A stretch of 5,349 nt of DNA from Bacteroidota bacterium (lineage in GTDB: Bacteria; Bacteroidota; Bacteroidia; NS11-12g; UBA955). The stretch is from positions 1 to 5,349 of the forward strand of contig RGEC01000152.1 in assembly GCA_009918425.1 (NCBI GenBank), in the 5' to 3' direction. The notes beneath the pieces are model-generated. The model ran no database searches. It saw only the letters and a program-made list of their open reading frames with translations, and was not told where the DNA came from. Positions within the stretch are counted from its first letter, which is position 1, and the number at the start of each line of letters is the position of its first letter. This document shows positions 1-5,315 of the stretch, piece by piece. The position numbers were made by a program, and so were the translations under genes.

Positions 1-218
1 CCGTGCTTTATAAAAATGGCGGCCAGCATGGAACTCACAGAACCCTTTCCGTTGGTGCCGCCCACATGAATGCTTTTAAAATGGTGTTGCGGATTTTGCA
101 AGGTATCGCACAGGGCAATGGTATTGTCTAGGTTCGCTTTGTAGGCAGCAGCACCAATATGCTGAAACACCGGCAGTCTGGAATATAGAAATTCCAGCGT
201 GTCCTCATAGGATTGCAT
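1..218 (-). CDS. folC: Bifunctional folylpolyglutamate synthase/dihydrofolate synthase, N-terminal part only
   Basis: FolC adds glutamate to dihydropteroate and to folates with ATP in the cytoplasm, making and retaining folate cofactors. Only the first 72 codons are present; the gene leaves the window at its left edge. The start is the ATG at 216-218 and the protein begins MQSYEDTLEFLYSRLP, as Bacteroidota FolC proteins usually do. Residues 51-63 read HVGGTNGKGSVSS, the glycine-rich ATP-binding P-loop of the Mur-ligase/FolC superfamily; the GTNGKGS core is diagnostic for FolC rather than for Mur ligases. The start codon lies 3 bases after the stop codon of the TonB-like gene, so it is almost certainly the last or a late gene of that operon and probably translationally coupled. 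No promoter of its own is apparent. Identification is firm; nothing can be said about the missing C-terminal part. Confidence 0.93.
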   Translation of the reverse strand, partial: MQSYEDTLEFLYSRLPVFQHIGAAAYKANLDNTIALCDTLQNPQHHFKSIHVGGTNGKGSVSSMLAAIFIKH

Positions 219-221
219 AAA

Positions 222-1028
222 TTACCGCCGTGTAATATTAACAAAAACCTTCCCGGTTTCAGGACATGTTTCACCGGTTTTTTTGAAGGTAGATTGGCTT
301 AAAACACTCATGAATACTGCTTTTGCATCACCGCCTGTATAGGTTGTACCCGATGCTTCACCGCCCAGAATTCTAAAATTTCCATAGCAATCTACCCGAA
401 CCTCAAAGACAATGGTTCCAGTTCCCTGAGCATCTACCTGCTCTACATCAGATAAAAGTTTAAAATTGGTAAATCTGGCACTTACAAGACCTTTACCACG
501 GTTTCCGGGGTTGTTGCCTCCATCTCCCTTAATACCTCCATTATCATTTCCACCTCCGCTGCCGGAAGTGCCTTTACCATCTTTCCAGCCATTGGGTGTT
601 CCTTCCTGACTGCCTCCTTTTCTTTTTCCGGATGGCAACCTTTTGGCCAGATTGGGATCAAGCTGGTCACTTGTTTTTGGGGGATCAATTGCCGGTAAGT
701 TTAGATTGTCTTCCCCATCGTTGGTAATAACTTTACCTTCACCACCACTTTGGACAGGGTTTCCACCACCGTCACCACCATTGTCACCTTTTGCAGGTGG
801 TGTCTGGGAGGGACCTCCATCATTAGGATTTCCAAAGCCTCCATCCACAACCCCCATATCCAGTTCAAGCACGCCCTCCTTCACTTCAAACGGAGGATTC
901 GGCATACTGATATGCATAAACCAAAGTAAACCAATCAACACTGCGGAAATCAATAATGACAGGGCAGCACTCTTGACTTTTTCGACCGGTGTACTGTCTA
1001 GTTTTTCTTCAACTACGTAAAAACTCAT
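222..1028 (-). CDS. TonB-family energy-transducer-like protein with a glycine-rich linker
   Basis: This 268-residue protein has the layout of a TonB-type transducer: a short cytoplasmic N-terminus (1-19), one transmembrane helix (about 20-40, SAALSLLISAVLIGLLWF), a long periplasmic linker and a compact C-terminal domain (about 184-268). The part after the helix, FEVKEGVLELDMGVVDGGFG, resembles the segment that follows the helix in Bacteroidota TonB proteins. The C-terminal GTGTIVFEVRVDCYGNFRI resembles the first beta-hairpin of a TonB C-terminal domain (G-x-V-x-V-x-F-x-V-D-x-x-G). TonB passes energy from an ExbB/ExbD proton channel to outer-membrane receptors, but no exbB or exbD is in this window. 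The linker (about 61-180) is dominated by Gly, Asn and Asp rather than the usual Pro/Lys or Pro/Glu repeats. Cys214 and Cys255 could form a disulfide in the periplasm. The gene starts 2 bases after the SPOR-gene stop and ends 3 bases before folC. Fold assignment is fairly sure; a role in receptor energisation, as opposed to some other envelope job, is inference. Confidence 0.75.
   Translation of the reverse strand: MSFYVVEEKLDSTPVEKVKSAALSLLISAVLIGLLWFMHISMPNPPFEVKEGVLELDMGVVDGGFGNPNDGGPSQTPPAKGDNGGDGGGNPVQSGGEGKVITNDGEDNLNLPAIDPPKTSDQLDPNLAKRLPSGKRKGGSQEGTPNGWKDGKGTSGSGGGNDNGGIKGDGGNNPGNRGKGLVSARFTNFKLLSDVEQVDAQGTGTIVFEVRVDCYGNFRILGGEASGTTYTGGDAKAVFMSVLSQSTFKKTGETCPETGKVFVNITRR
489..848 (-). 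repeat. Low-complexity Gly/Asn/Asp-coding tract inside the TonB-like gene
   Basis: This stretch encodes residues 61-180 of the TonB-like protein. It holds runs such as DNGGDGGG, GTSGSGGGNDNGG and GDGGNNPGNRGKG, with a more ordinary, charged section (about 98-148) in the middle. On the plus strand it appears as imperfect CCACC and GTCACC units around 740-790. The units are degenerate and no exact long tandem repeat is present, so it looks like an old disordered linker and not a recent expansion. Confidence 0.6.
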
Positions 1029-1030
1029 AA

Positions 1031-2086
1031 TTATTGAAATTGAAGGTAAGTAATTAGCAAACCTGCATGGAAACCTGGATTTATGGGCATTTCCTCGAGG
1101 TATTTACTCGCTGTTTTTTCATTGTCAAAACGGCCAAGTACAACTTTCACAAGCGAACTGCCTCTTTTTTGTCCAATGACTGCAGGAATACCGGCTTTCT
1201 TCCAGCTATTACACTCATTTTCAGCCAATTTTAAACTCATATAGGAGCCGCCGCAAATAAAAATATTGCCTTTACCTGTTTTTACATGATCCATACCCTT
1301 ATTTATCTCTTCAGCTGTTGTTAGGTAAACGAAAACAGTTGCTTTTTTATTGGATTCAGTAACTTCCTCTGTTTTTTCAGGAGCAGACGGGGCAGTAGGA
1401 ATATGCGAGGCAACCTGCACACTGTGTTTAGTGCCGGTTTTTAATTGCTTTCCAAAATAAATGGCTGCAGCAGATAAACTGATAAGACAGACAGAAGCTG
1501 CTACTTTCCAGATAAAGCCTTTGTTTTTTGGGCGGTCGGTTCTGATGTCTACTATTTCTGCTTCCTCAAATTCTTCATCCGATTTAACAGTAAACTTTTC
1601 ACCGGTAGTAGCGGGATTCTGCACCTCCGTAAACACAGAACTTACCGGATTTGTGTTAATCAATTCTTTGAAGTTAAGAGGAGCAAGGCCAAATGCTTCT
1701 TTGCTTAAATTAAGTGGTGAAGTGGGCAGGAATAACATTTTGCCATCATTGTGCAGATAAAAATTACCCAGTTTTCCGAGTGCCAAACTCCTGTTGGACT
1801 TAACTTTTTCCGTGATGTTTTGAACCAGGTCAATAATATGTTTTTGTGCAGTTGCATAATTGCAACCGGAATTTTGACGCCAGTAAGTAAGAAGAATGCC
1901 GTCATCTGCAGTGATGGCGGGGTTGAAGAATAATGTCTGACCTGAAGGTTTTATTTCGCCGCTGAATGGATTGGCTGAGGCGGGATAGAGTCGCAACAGA
2001 AATGCACCGAAATTTGGGATGATAACACATTCATGCGCTTCAAGCAATTCTATTACAGCAGTCTCAAGTCTTTGCAAGTCCGTCAT
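1031..2086 (-). CDS. HU-CCDC81 and SPOR domain-containing inner-membrane protein
   Basis: The 351-residue protein shows the Bacteroidota architecture of two HU-like domains of the CCDC81 type, a membrane helix and a SPOR domain. Residues 1-58 carry the first-domain signature (CVIIPNFGAFLLR, then TLFFNPA). Residues about 60-140 fit the second domain (ILLTYWR, GKLGNFYLHNDGKMLFLP, EAFGLAPL). A linker rich in Glu/Asp (about 165-185) leads to one transmembrane helix at about 190-212 (IWKVAASVCLISLSAAAIYF). The periplasmic part has a Pro/Ala/Glu linker (about 225-248) and a SPOR domain at about 274-348 (NIFICGGSYMSLKLAENEC, SLVKVVLGRFDNEKTASKYL). SPOR domains bind septal peptidoglycan stripped of stem peptides; the HU-like part faces the cytoplasm. 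A link between chromosome and division-site wall has been proposed for such proteins from comparative genomics, but is inferred here. The ATG at 2084-2086 is supported by a promoter ending 5 bases upstream. It is the first gene of the operon with the TonB-like gene and folC. Confidence 0.9.
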   Translation of the reverse strand: MTDLQRLETAVIELLEAHECVIIPNFGAFLLRLYPASANPFSGEIKPSGQTLFFNPAITADDGILLTYWRQNSGCNYATAQKHIIDLVQNITEKVKSNRSLALGKLGNFYLHNDGKMLFLPTSPLNLSKEAFGLAPLNFKELINTNPVSSVFTEVQNPATTGEKFTVKSDEEFEEAEIVDIRTDRPKNKGFIWKVAASVCLISLSAAAIYFGKQLKTGTKHSVQVASHIPTAPSAPEKTEEVTESNKKATVFVYLTTAEEINKGMDHVKTGKGNIFICGGSYMSLKLAENECNSWKKAGIPAVIGQKRGSSLVKVVLGRFDNEKTASKYLEEMPINPGFHAGLLITYLQFQ

Positions 2087-2091
2087 TCCTA

Positions 2092-2122
2092 CAAAATTAC
2101 TAGCGTTTGGCCATAAATCAAA
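2092..2122 (-). promoter_or_regulatory. Promoter of the SPOR-tonB-like-folC operon
   Basis: On the minus strand TTTG (2122-2119) is followed after exactly 19 bases by TAATTTTG (2099-2092), a full match to the Bacteroidota -33 TTTG and -7 TAnnTTTG elements at standard spacing. Only 5 bases separate the -7 element from the ATG at 2086, so the transcript should start at or within a base or two of the start codon. The -33 element overlaps the TGA stop of the barrel gene (2118-2120). Confidence 0.75.
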
Positions 2123-3743
2123 ATGCGGCAGAAATACCGCCCATAACAGTTAGTCCAAAATTATTATATCCATACCATTGCTGGTATTTCTGATTCAGCA
2201 GATTACTTCCCTGAATCCAGATTCTTACCAGGTTTTTAACCTTGTAATCCACCCGTAGATGAATATCTGTAAATCCCTTCATTTTTAATTGCTGGCCTGT
2301 ATATTGTATTGTGTTATACCTGCTGCTCATTCCATCCATGCCTGTTTGCGCCGTTATATTTTTATTGAAATAATATTGGGCGGACAGAGCATAGGTAAAA
2401 GTTGGCAGGTGCCATGCCTGCAATTGGTCATTGGTGGTATAATTGTTAAATTTACAATTGGCTCCAACCCTCAATTTTTCACCAATAGAAAAACGCATGT
2501 CTGCTGCAAAATACAGGTTGTTAATATTGTCATATACAATCTGAAGACTGTTAATACTGTCGTTGTTAGTTACTACCAGTGGCATTTTTGAAGTAGTGTT
2601 ATTGCCAAATTCCACCATAAACTGTGAGTTGTTGGTGATACTGCCTTTCAAACCTGCGTATACTCTAAGCTGATCATAAGAGTTGGTAATTTGTATGCTG
2701 TCAAACGTGAACGGAACCATTTCAAAATATCGGCGAATAGAGTTTTTTCTGAGCCCTCCATCAAGGCCTCCGTACATTTTCATTTTAAGGCCTTCCAGTT
2801 TCTTTTCAGCTAAAATTACCGGGTTAAGATAAAACAAGGGAGAGGACGAGTCTGTGAAAACCCAGGTCATGTTTAAACCTCCGGTAAAGTCTACGCCTGT
2901 TTCTTTTATTTTCATGCTTAACCGGGGTGTGGCATCGATAAAATATTGCTGTCGGGTATAGAAGTTTTGTCTGAACTGCAGGCTTGTAAATTCTACCCAG
3001 CCTGTTGTGCCCACGTTTTTAATGGATGCATCCCAACCTAATTTACCGGAAAATTCGGTTTCGCTCTGGTTTAGATTGTTGTAAAAATTATTAAACATGA
3101 AACCTGCACCCATTCCGGGTCTGCTGCCATCACGCTTTTTATCATAAAGGATATTAAAGCCAACATTCTGACCTATTTTTTTAACCAGTGCAGCATCCTT
3201 TTCATAGAAGGTGTCTTTGGCAAAAAACCTGTTCATGTCGCGTGTGTAGTTCAGCCGCACATCCATACTGCTTGTTTTGTAGAATCTGGATCCGCCCAAA
3301 TAGGCACGGTTTGTACTAAAGTCCTGATTTGTATTTGCTGCATCGGCACTTAAATGCTGGAATGAGGCGTTATATGCCCATTTATCTGCTGCGCGGCTAC
3401 CAACAAATAGTTCCATGAGTTTATGGCTGTAATTACCGCCCCCCATGCGGGCATAATTGGGATTGTATACTGTGTCCAGTCCGGGCTCAAAATGTTTAAC
3501 AGGGGGCATGATGCGTGCAATCTTGCGGGTATTCCACTTAAACTCCTGAGGCATGTAGCTGATGTCAAATGGATATTTACCGGCTTTGGGGACGGTAGGG
3601 TCTATAAGAAGCTTATTGGCCGACAGAAGACGTGGCTTGAATCCGGTAGATACCGTTGTGCCGTCATCGAAGCCCGAATTTTTCTGTGCTTTCAGGGTAA
3701 ACAGGGATACGCCTGATAATGCTATTAACGTTAATTTTCGCAT
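2118..3743 (-). CDS. Outer-membrane beta-barrel protein, TonB-dependent-receptor-like without a plug
   Basis: The 541-residue protein begins with a signal peptide (MRKLTLIALSGVSLFTLKAQ, cleavage near residue 20). After a region of about 75 residues with KPRLLSANKLLIDPTVP, alternating aromatic/polar strands run from about residue 95 to the end, ending in phenylalanine as outer-membrane barrels do for BAM-assisted insertion. The last strands (IWIQGSNLLNQKYQQWYGY, then GLTVMGGISAAF) resemble the C-terminus of TonB-dependent receptors. The pre-barrel segment is much too short for the usual plug of about 120-150 residues, and no carboxypeptidase-like N-terminal domain is present. From memory, Bacteroidota proteins with this kind of pre-barrel segment (an STGFKP-like motif, then a YPF-like motif) are annotated as TonB-dependent receptors although they lack a normal plug; their substrate is unknown to me. 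The start at 3741-3743 fits the signal peptide and the promoter just upstream. It is 31 bases upstream of the SPOR gene, with no terminator between them, so read-through is possible. Confidence 0.75.
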   Translation of the reverse strand: MRKLTLIALSGVSLFTLKAQKNSGFDDGTTVSTGFKPRLLSANKLLIDPTVPKAGKYPFDISYMPQEFKWNTRKIARIMPPVKHFEPGLDTVYNPNYARMGGGNYSHKLMELFVGSRAADKWAYNASFQHLSADAANTNQDFSTNRAYLGGSRFYKTSSMDVRLNYTRDMNRFFAKDTFYEKDAALVKKIGQNVGFNILYDKKRDGSRPGMGAGFMFNNFYNNLNQSETEFSGKLGWDASIKNVGTTGWVEFTSLQFRQNFYTRQQYFIDATPRLSMKIKETGVDFTGGLNMTWVFTDSSSPLFYLNPVILAEKKLEGLKMKMYGGLDGGLRKNSIRRYFEMVPFTFDSIQITNSYDQLRVYAGLKGSITNNSQFMVEFGNNTTSKMPLVVTNNDSINSLQIVYDNINNLYFAADMRFSIGEKLRVGANCKFNNYTTNDQLQAWHLPTFTYALSAQYYFNKNITAQTGMDGMSSRYNTIQYTGQQLKMKGFTDIHLRVDYKVKNLVRIWIQGSNLLNQKYQQWYGYNNFGLTVMGGISAAF

Positions 3744-3754
3744 ACAGTGTTAGG

Positions 3755-3762
3755 CAAAGATA
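3755..3762 (-). promoter_or_regulatory. -7 element of the barrel gene promoter
   Basis: The minus strand reads TATCTTTG, an exact TAnnTTTG element, 11 bases before the ATG at 3743. The expected transcript leader is only about 5-7 bases. There is no clear TTG/TTTG at the usual 19-21 bases further upstream (a CTTG lies too close), so the -33 half is weak. Confidence 0.6.
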
Positions 3763-3937
3763 ATTTTATGTTGCAAGGGTGTTTACGCAGAGTTATTGAC
3801 ACTATGTGATTAGATTAGGTGCTATAATGCCCTTTATGACTATTTTTGAAAACAACATTAAGTAATTCAACGAGGTTTTGGGCGGATTATTGCCCAGATA
3901 CGCAGTAACTTTAACCATTGAAATAAATTGAGCAATG

Positions 3938-3968
3938 TTGCATTTGATATAACTATTTCTTATCTTTG
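3938..3968 (+). promoter_or_regulatory. rplU: Promoter of the rplU-rpmA operon
   Basis: TTG (3938-3940) is followed after 20 bases by TATCTTTG (3961-3968), the Bacteroidota primary-sigma -33/-7 pair at normal spacing. The start of transcription is expected near 3973-3975, giving a leader of about 30 bases before the rplU ATG. This is the longest leader among the promoters in this window whose -7 element is an exact match. Confidence 0.72.
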
Positions 3969-3971
3969 CAG

Positions 3972-3984
3972 CCCTTTTTGAGGG
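3972..3984 (+). promoter_or_regulatory. Small hairpin at the 5' end of the rplU leader
   Basis: CCCT (3972-3975) can pair with AGGG (3981-3984), extended by a T-G wobble (3976/3980), closing a TTT loop. It lies at or just after the expected transcription start. Many ribosomal-protein operons are regulated through their leader RNA, but this stem is short, may be partly outside the transcript, and I do not recognise a known leader family. Confidence 0.25.
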
Positions 3985-4003
3985 AAAACTATAAAATTAA
4001 GTT

Positions 4004-4348
4004 ATGTACGCCATTGTAGAAATAGCCGGAAGGCAGTACAGGGTAGAAGAAAATAAATACCTGATTGTTAATCGCATCACCGCCAATGAAGGTGAAAAGC
4101 TTACCTTTGATAAGGTGCTGATGATCAGCGACAAAGGAAAAGCCAAAGTGGGTGAGCCTACCATCAAAGGAGCTGTGGTTTCCGCTACTGTAGAAAAACA
4201 CGGACGTGGTGAGAAAGTGGTAGTATTCAAAAAGAAGCGCCGCAAAGGTTACACCGTTAGAAACGGTCACCGTCAGGATTTGACCCGCATTAAAATCACA
4301 AGTATTAAAACCAAGGCAGAAAAAGCCGCATCAACTGAAGAAAATTAA
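4004..4348 (+). CDS. rplU: 50S ribosomal protein bL21
   Basis: bL21 binds 23S rRNA in the large ribosomal subunit. The 114-residue product starts MYAIVEIAGRQYRVEENKYL, the characteristic bL21 opening (YAIVE-x-GGKQY-like; here AGRQYRV). It continues with GEKLTFDKVLMI and the basic RNA-binding segment VVVFKKKRRKGYTVRNGHRQ (about 72-91), also typical. The family is usually about 100-105 residues long; the extra length is a Lys/Ala/Glu C-terminal tail (KAEKAASTEEN), a variable part of the family. There is no Shine-Dalgarno sequence: the bases before the ATG read TAAAATTAAGTT, which is normal for this phylum, whose ribosomes mask the anti-SD. rpmA starts 5 bases after its stop codon, the conserved rplU-rpmA pairing. 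Confidence 0.98.
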   Translation: MYAIVEIAGRQYRVEENKYLIVNRITANEGEKLTFDKVLMISDKGKAKVGEPTIKGAVVSATVEKHGRGEKVVVFKKKRRKGYTVRNGHRQDLTRIKITSIKTKAEKAASTEEN

Positions 4349-4353
4349 TCATC

Positions 4354-4614
4354 ATGGCACATAAAAAAGGTGTAGGTAGTAGTAAAAACGGTCGCGAATC
4401 TCACAGCAAACGTCTGGGAGTTAAAATTTTCGGCGGGCAGGTAGTTAAGGCAGGCAACATTATTGTTCGCCAGCGTGGCACCAAACATCACCCCGATGTA
4501 AATGTGGGTATTGGTAAAGATCATACCTTGTTTGCATTGGCCGATGGTGTGGTACAGTTCCGCAAAACCCGTGAAGGACGCAGCAAAGTGTCTGTAGTTC
4601 AGGCGCAGGCCTAA
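4354..4614 (+). CDS. rpmA: 50S ribosomal protein bL27
   Basis: bL27 sits near the peptidyl-transferase centre of the large subunit, where its flexible N-terminus reaches toward the P-site tRNA. The 86-residue product begins MAHKKGVGSSKNGRESHSKR and continues LGVKIFGGQVVKAGNIIVRQ and RGTKHHPDVNVGIGKDHTLF, all hallmark bL27 segments. The length matches the family norm (about 85). It starts directly with AHKKG, so it has none of the N-terminal extension that Firmicutes bL27 carries and must have cleaved by the Prp protease. It follows rplU by 5 bases with no Shine-Dalgarno sequence, so translation probably depends on coupling or on the A-rich context. An intrinsic terminator begins about 20 bases after its stop. 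Confidence 0.99.
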   Translation: MAHKKGVGSSKNGRESHSKRLGVKIFGGQVVKAGNIIVRQRGTKHHPDVNVGIGKDHTLFALADGVVQFRKTREGRSKVSVVQAQA

Positions 4615-4634
4615 TTCATTACAACAATCATTTG

Positions 4635-4664
4635 AAAGGGACATCCAAAGGTGTCCCTTTTTTT
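4635..4664 (+). terminator. Intrinsic terminator of the rplU-rpmA operon
   Basis: AAAGGGACATC (4635-4645) pairs with GGTGTCCCTTT (4650-4660): nine perfect pairs plus an inner T-G wobble and a C-G pair around the loop CAAA. It is followed by a continuous T run through 4664 (seven T in all from 4658). It is a textbook rho-independent terminator that should stop transcription before the thioesterase gene. Confidence 0.9.
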
Positions 4665-4684
4665 ATTAACCAAAATAAACTACC

Positions 4685-4692
4685 TAACTTTG
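4685..4692 (+). promoter_or_regulatory. -7 element of the thioesterase promoter
   Basis: TAACTTTG matches TAnnTTTG exactly and is separated from the ATG at 4698-4700 by only 5 bases (TCCGT). Transcription should therefore begin at or next to the start codon. The region 19-21 bases upstream lies in the T/A-rich tail of the terminator and has no clear TTG, so the -33 half is poor. Confidence 0.65.
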
Positions 4693-4697
4693 TCCGT

Positions 4698-5216
4698 ATG
4701 ACAGAAAAAAACAGCAAAACACCACAGGAGTCTTATACCATTATGAATGAAATTGTATTGCCCAACGATACCAATACGCTGGGAAATCTCATGGGAGGGC
4801 GTTTACTGCACTGGATGGATATTTGTGCTGCCATTTCTGCACAGAAACACAGCAACAATATAGTGGTAACCGCTTCGGTTGATAGTGTTTCCTTTAAAGA
4901 AAGCATACGCCTGGGTGATGTAGTAACACTGCAGGCGTGGGTTACACGGGCATTCAACACTTCTATGGAAGTGTACATCGAAGTGTTTGCTCAAAACATT
5001 CCCAAAGGTGAAAAAATCAGATGCAATGAGGCATACTATACTTTTGTGGCACTCGACAGCCGCAATAAGCCGGCGTCTGTTCCTGAACTTAAACCCGAAA
5101 CGGAAGAAGAACAGAAAAAATTTGAGGGAGCTTTGAGAAGGCGTCAGGTGCGGCTGATCCTGGCCGGAAAAATGAAACCCGAAGATGCACAGGAATTGAA
5201 AAACCTGTTTGTGTAG
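4698..5216 (+). CDS. Acyl-CoA thioesterase, hotdog fold (YciA/BFIT-like)
   Basis: The 172-residue protein should hydrolyse acyl-CoA thioesters to free fatty acid and CoA in the cytoplasm. It has the family signature NTLGNLMGGRLLHWMD (residues 26-41). Asn26 and Asp41 have the same 15-residue spacing as the catalytic Asn/Asp pair of bacterial hexameric acyl-CoA thioesterases. VTASVDSVSFKESIRLGDVV (57-76) is the typical second motif of the hotdog core. The core ends near residue 125; the C-terminal tail (about 130-172) is charged and helical (ETEEEQKKFEGALRRRQVRL), as in many relatives. The ATG at 4698 is chosen because an in-frame TTG at 4632 would place 22 unconserved codons across the terminator and the promoter. 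The chain length preferred cannot be read from sequence. The gene stands alone between a terminator upstream and another promoter downstream. Confidence 0.93.
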   Translation: MTEKNSKTPQESYTIMNEIVLPNDTNTLGNLMGGRLLHWMDICAAISAQKHSNNIVVTASVDSVSFKESIRLGDVVTLQAWVTRAFNTSMEVYIEVFAQNIPKGEKIRCNEAYYTFVALDSRNKPASVPELKPETEEEQKKFEGALRRRQVRLILAGKMKPEDAQELKNLFV

Positions 5217-5293
5217 TCTTTGATTTTAAAACAACACTGATTTTAAGCACCTGCCTTGCAATGTAGGTCATGATTATTCTTTTGCCCGGGATT

Positions 5294-5301
5294 CAATTTT
5301 G
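5294..5301 (+). promoter_or_regulatory. Possible -7 element for the gene at the right edge
   Basis: CAATTTTG matches the TAnnTTTG consensus except for its first base and lies 14 bases before the ATG at 5316. No good TTG sits at the standard distance upstream. The 99 bases between the thioesterase and this gene otherwise hold only a weak hairpin (5249-5254 with 5263-5268) without a T run and a 9-base direct repeat TGATTTTAA (5221-5229 and 5238-5246). Confidence 0.4.
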
Positions 5302-5315
5302 TAGCCCCAATAAAA

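Larger units (their letters stand above)
3744..4003. other. Divergent intergenic region with a modest hairpin
   Basis: These 260 bases separate the minus-strand barrel gene from plus-strand rplU. Each edge carries a promoter. In the middle, 3877-3885 (TTTGGGCGG) can pair with 3890-3898 (TTGCCCAGA) around the loop ATTA, with three G-T wobbles around a TGGGC/GCCCA core. It has no U-tract on either strand, so it is not an intrinsic terminator. The open reading frames here are no longer than about 13 codons and none looks real. The heptamer TACGCAG occurs twice (near 3784 and 3899), which may be chance. Confidence 0.5.

Noticed and set aside
482..688. 68-codon open frame on the minus strand inside the TonB-like gene
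   Set aside because: Out-of-frame shadow of the low-complexity region, with a Glu/Met-rich product and no independent start signals.
740..790. CCACC/GTCACC units as a tandem repeat or CRISPR-like array
   Set aside because: The units are degenerate, very short, in frame, and explained by Gly/Asp codons of the TonB-like linker.
643..1020. 125-codon open frame on the plus strand with a proline-rich product
   Set aside because: It is the antisense shadow of the Gly-rich TonB-like linker (Gly codons read as Pro on the other strand) and has no promoter or family resemblance.
3796..3828. TTGACA and TATAAT, an apparent sigma-70 type promoter on the plus strand
   Set aside because: The spacer is 21 bases instead of about 17, and promoters in this phylum use TAnnTTTG; a proper one lies closer to rplU. 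Probably chance in A/T-rich spacer.
3989..4270. 93-codon minus-strand open frame opposite rplU
   Set aside because: Antisense to a certain ribosomal protein gene; no recognisable family and no promoter.
4345..4644. 99-codon minus-strand open frame opposite rpmA
   Set aside because: Antisense to a certain ribosomal protein gene and begins within the terminator.
4632..4697. Extended thioesterase start at an in-frame TTG, adding 22 residues
   Set aside because: The extension would be encoded by the rpmA terminator hairpin, its T run and the TAACTTTG promoter, and its residues do not resemble a thioesterase N-terminus. The ATG at 4698 is far better supported.
5249..5268. Weak hairpin downstream of the thioesterase as a terminator
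   Set aside because: Six pairs including a wobble, an eight-base loop and no T run; not enough to call an intrinsic terminator.
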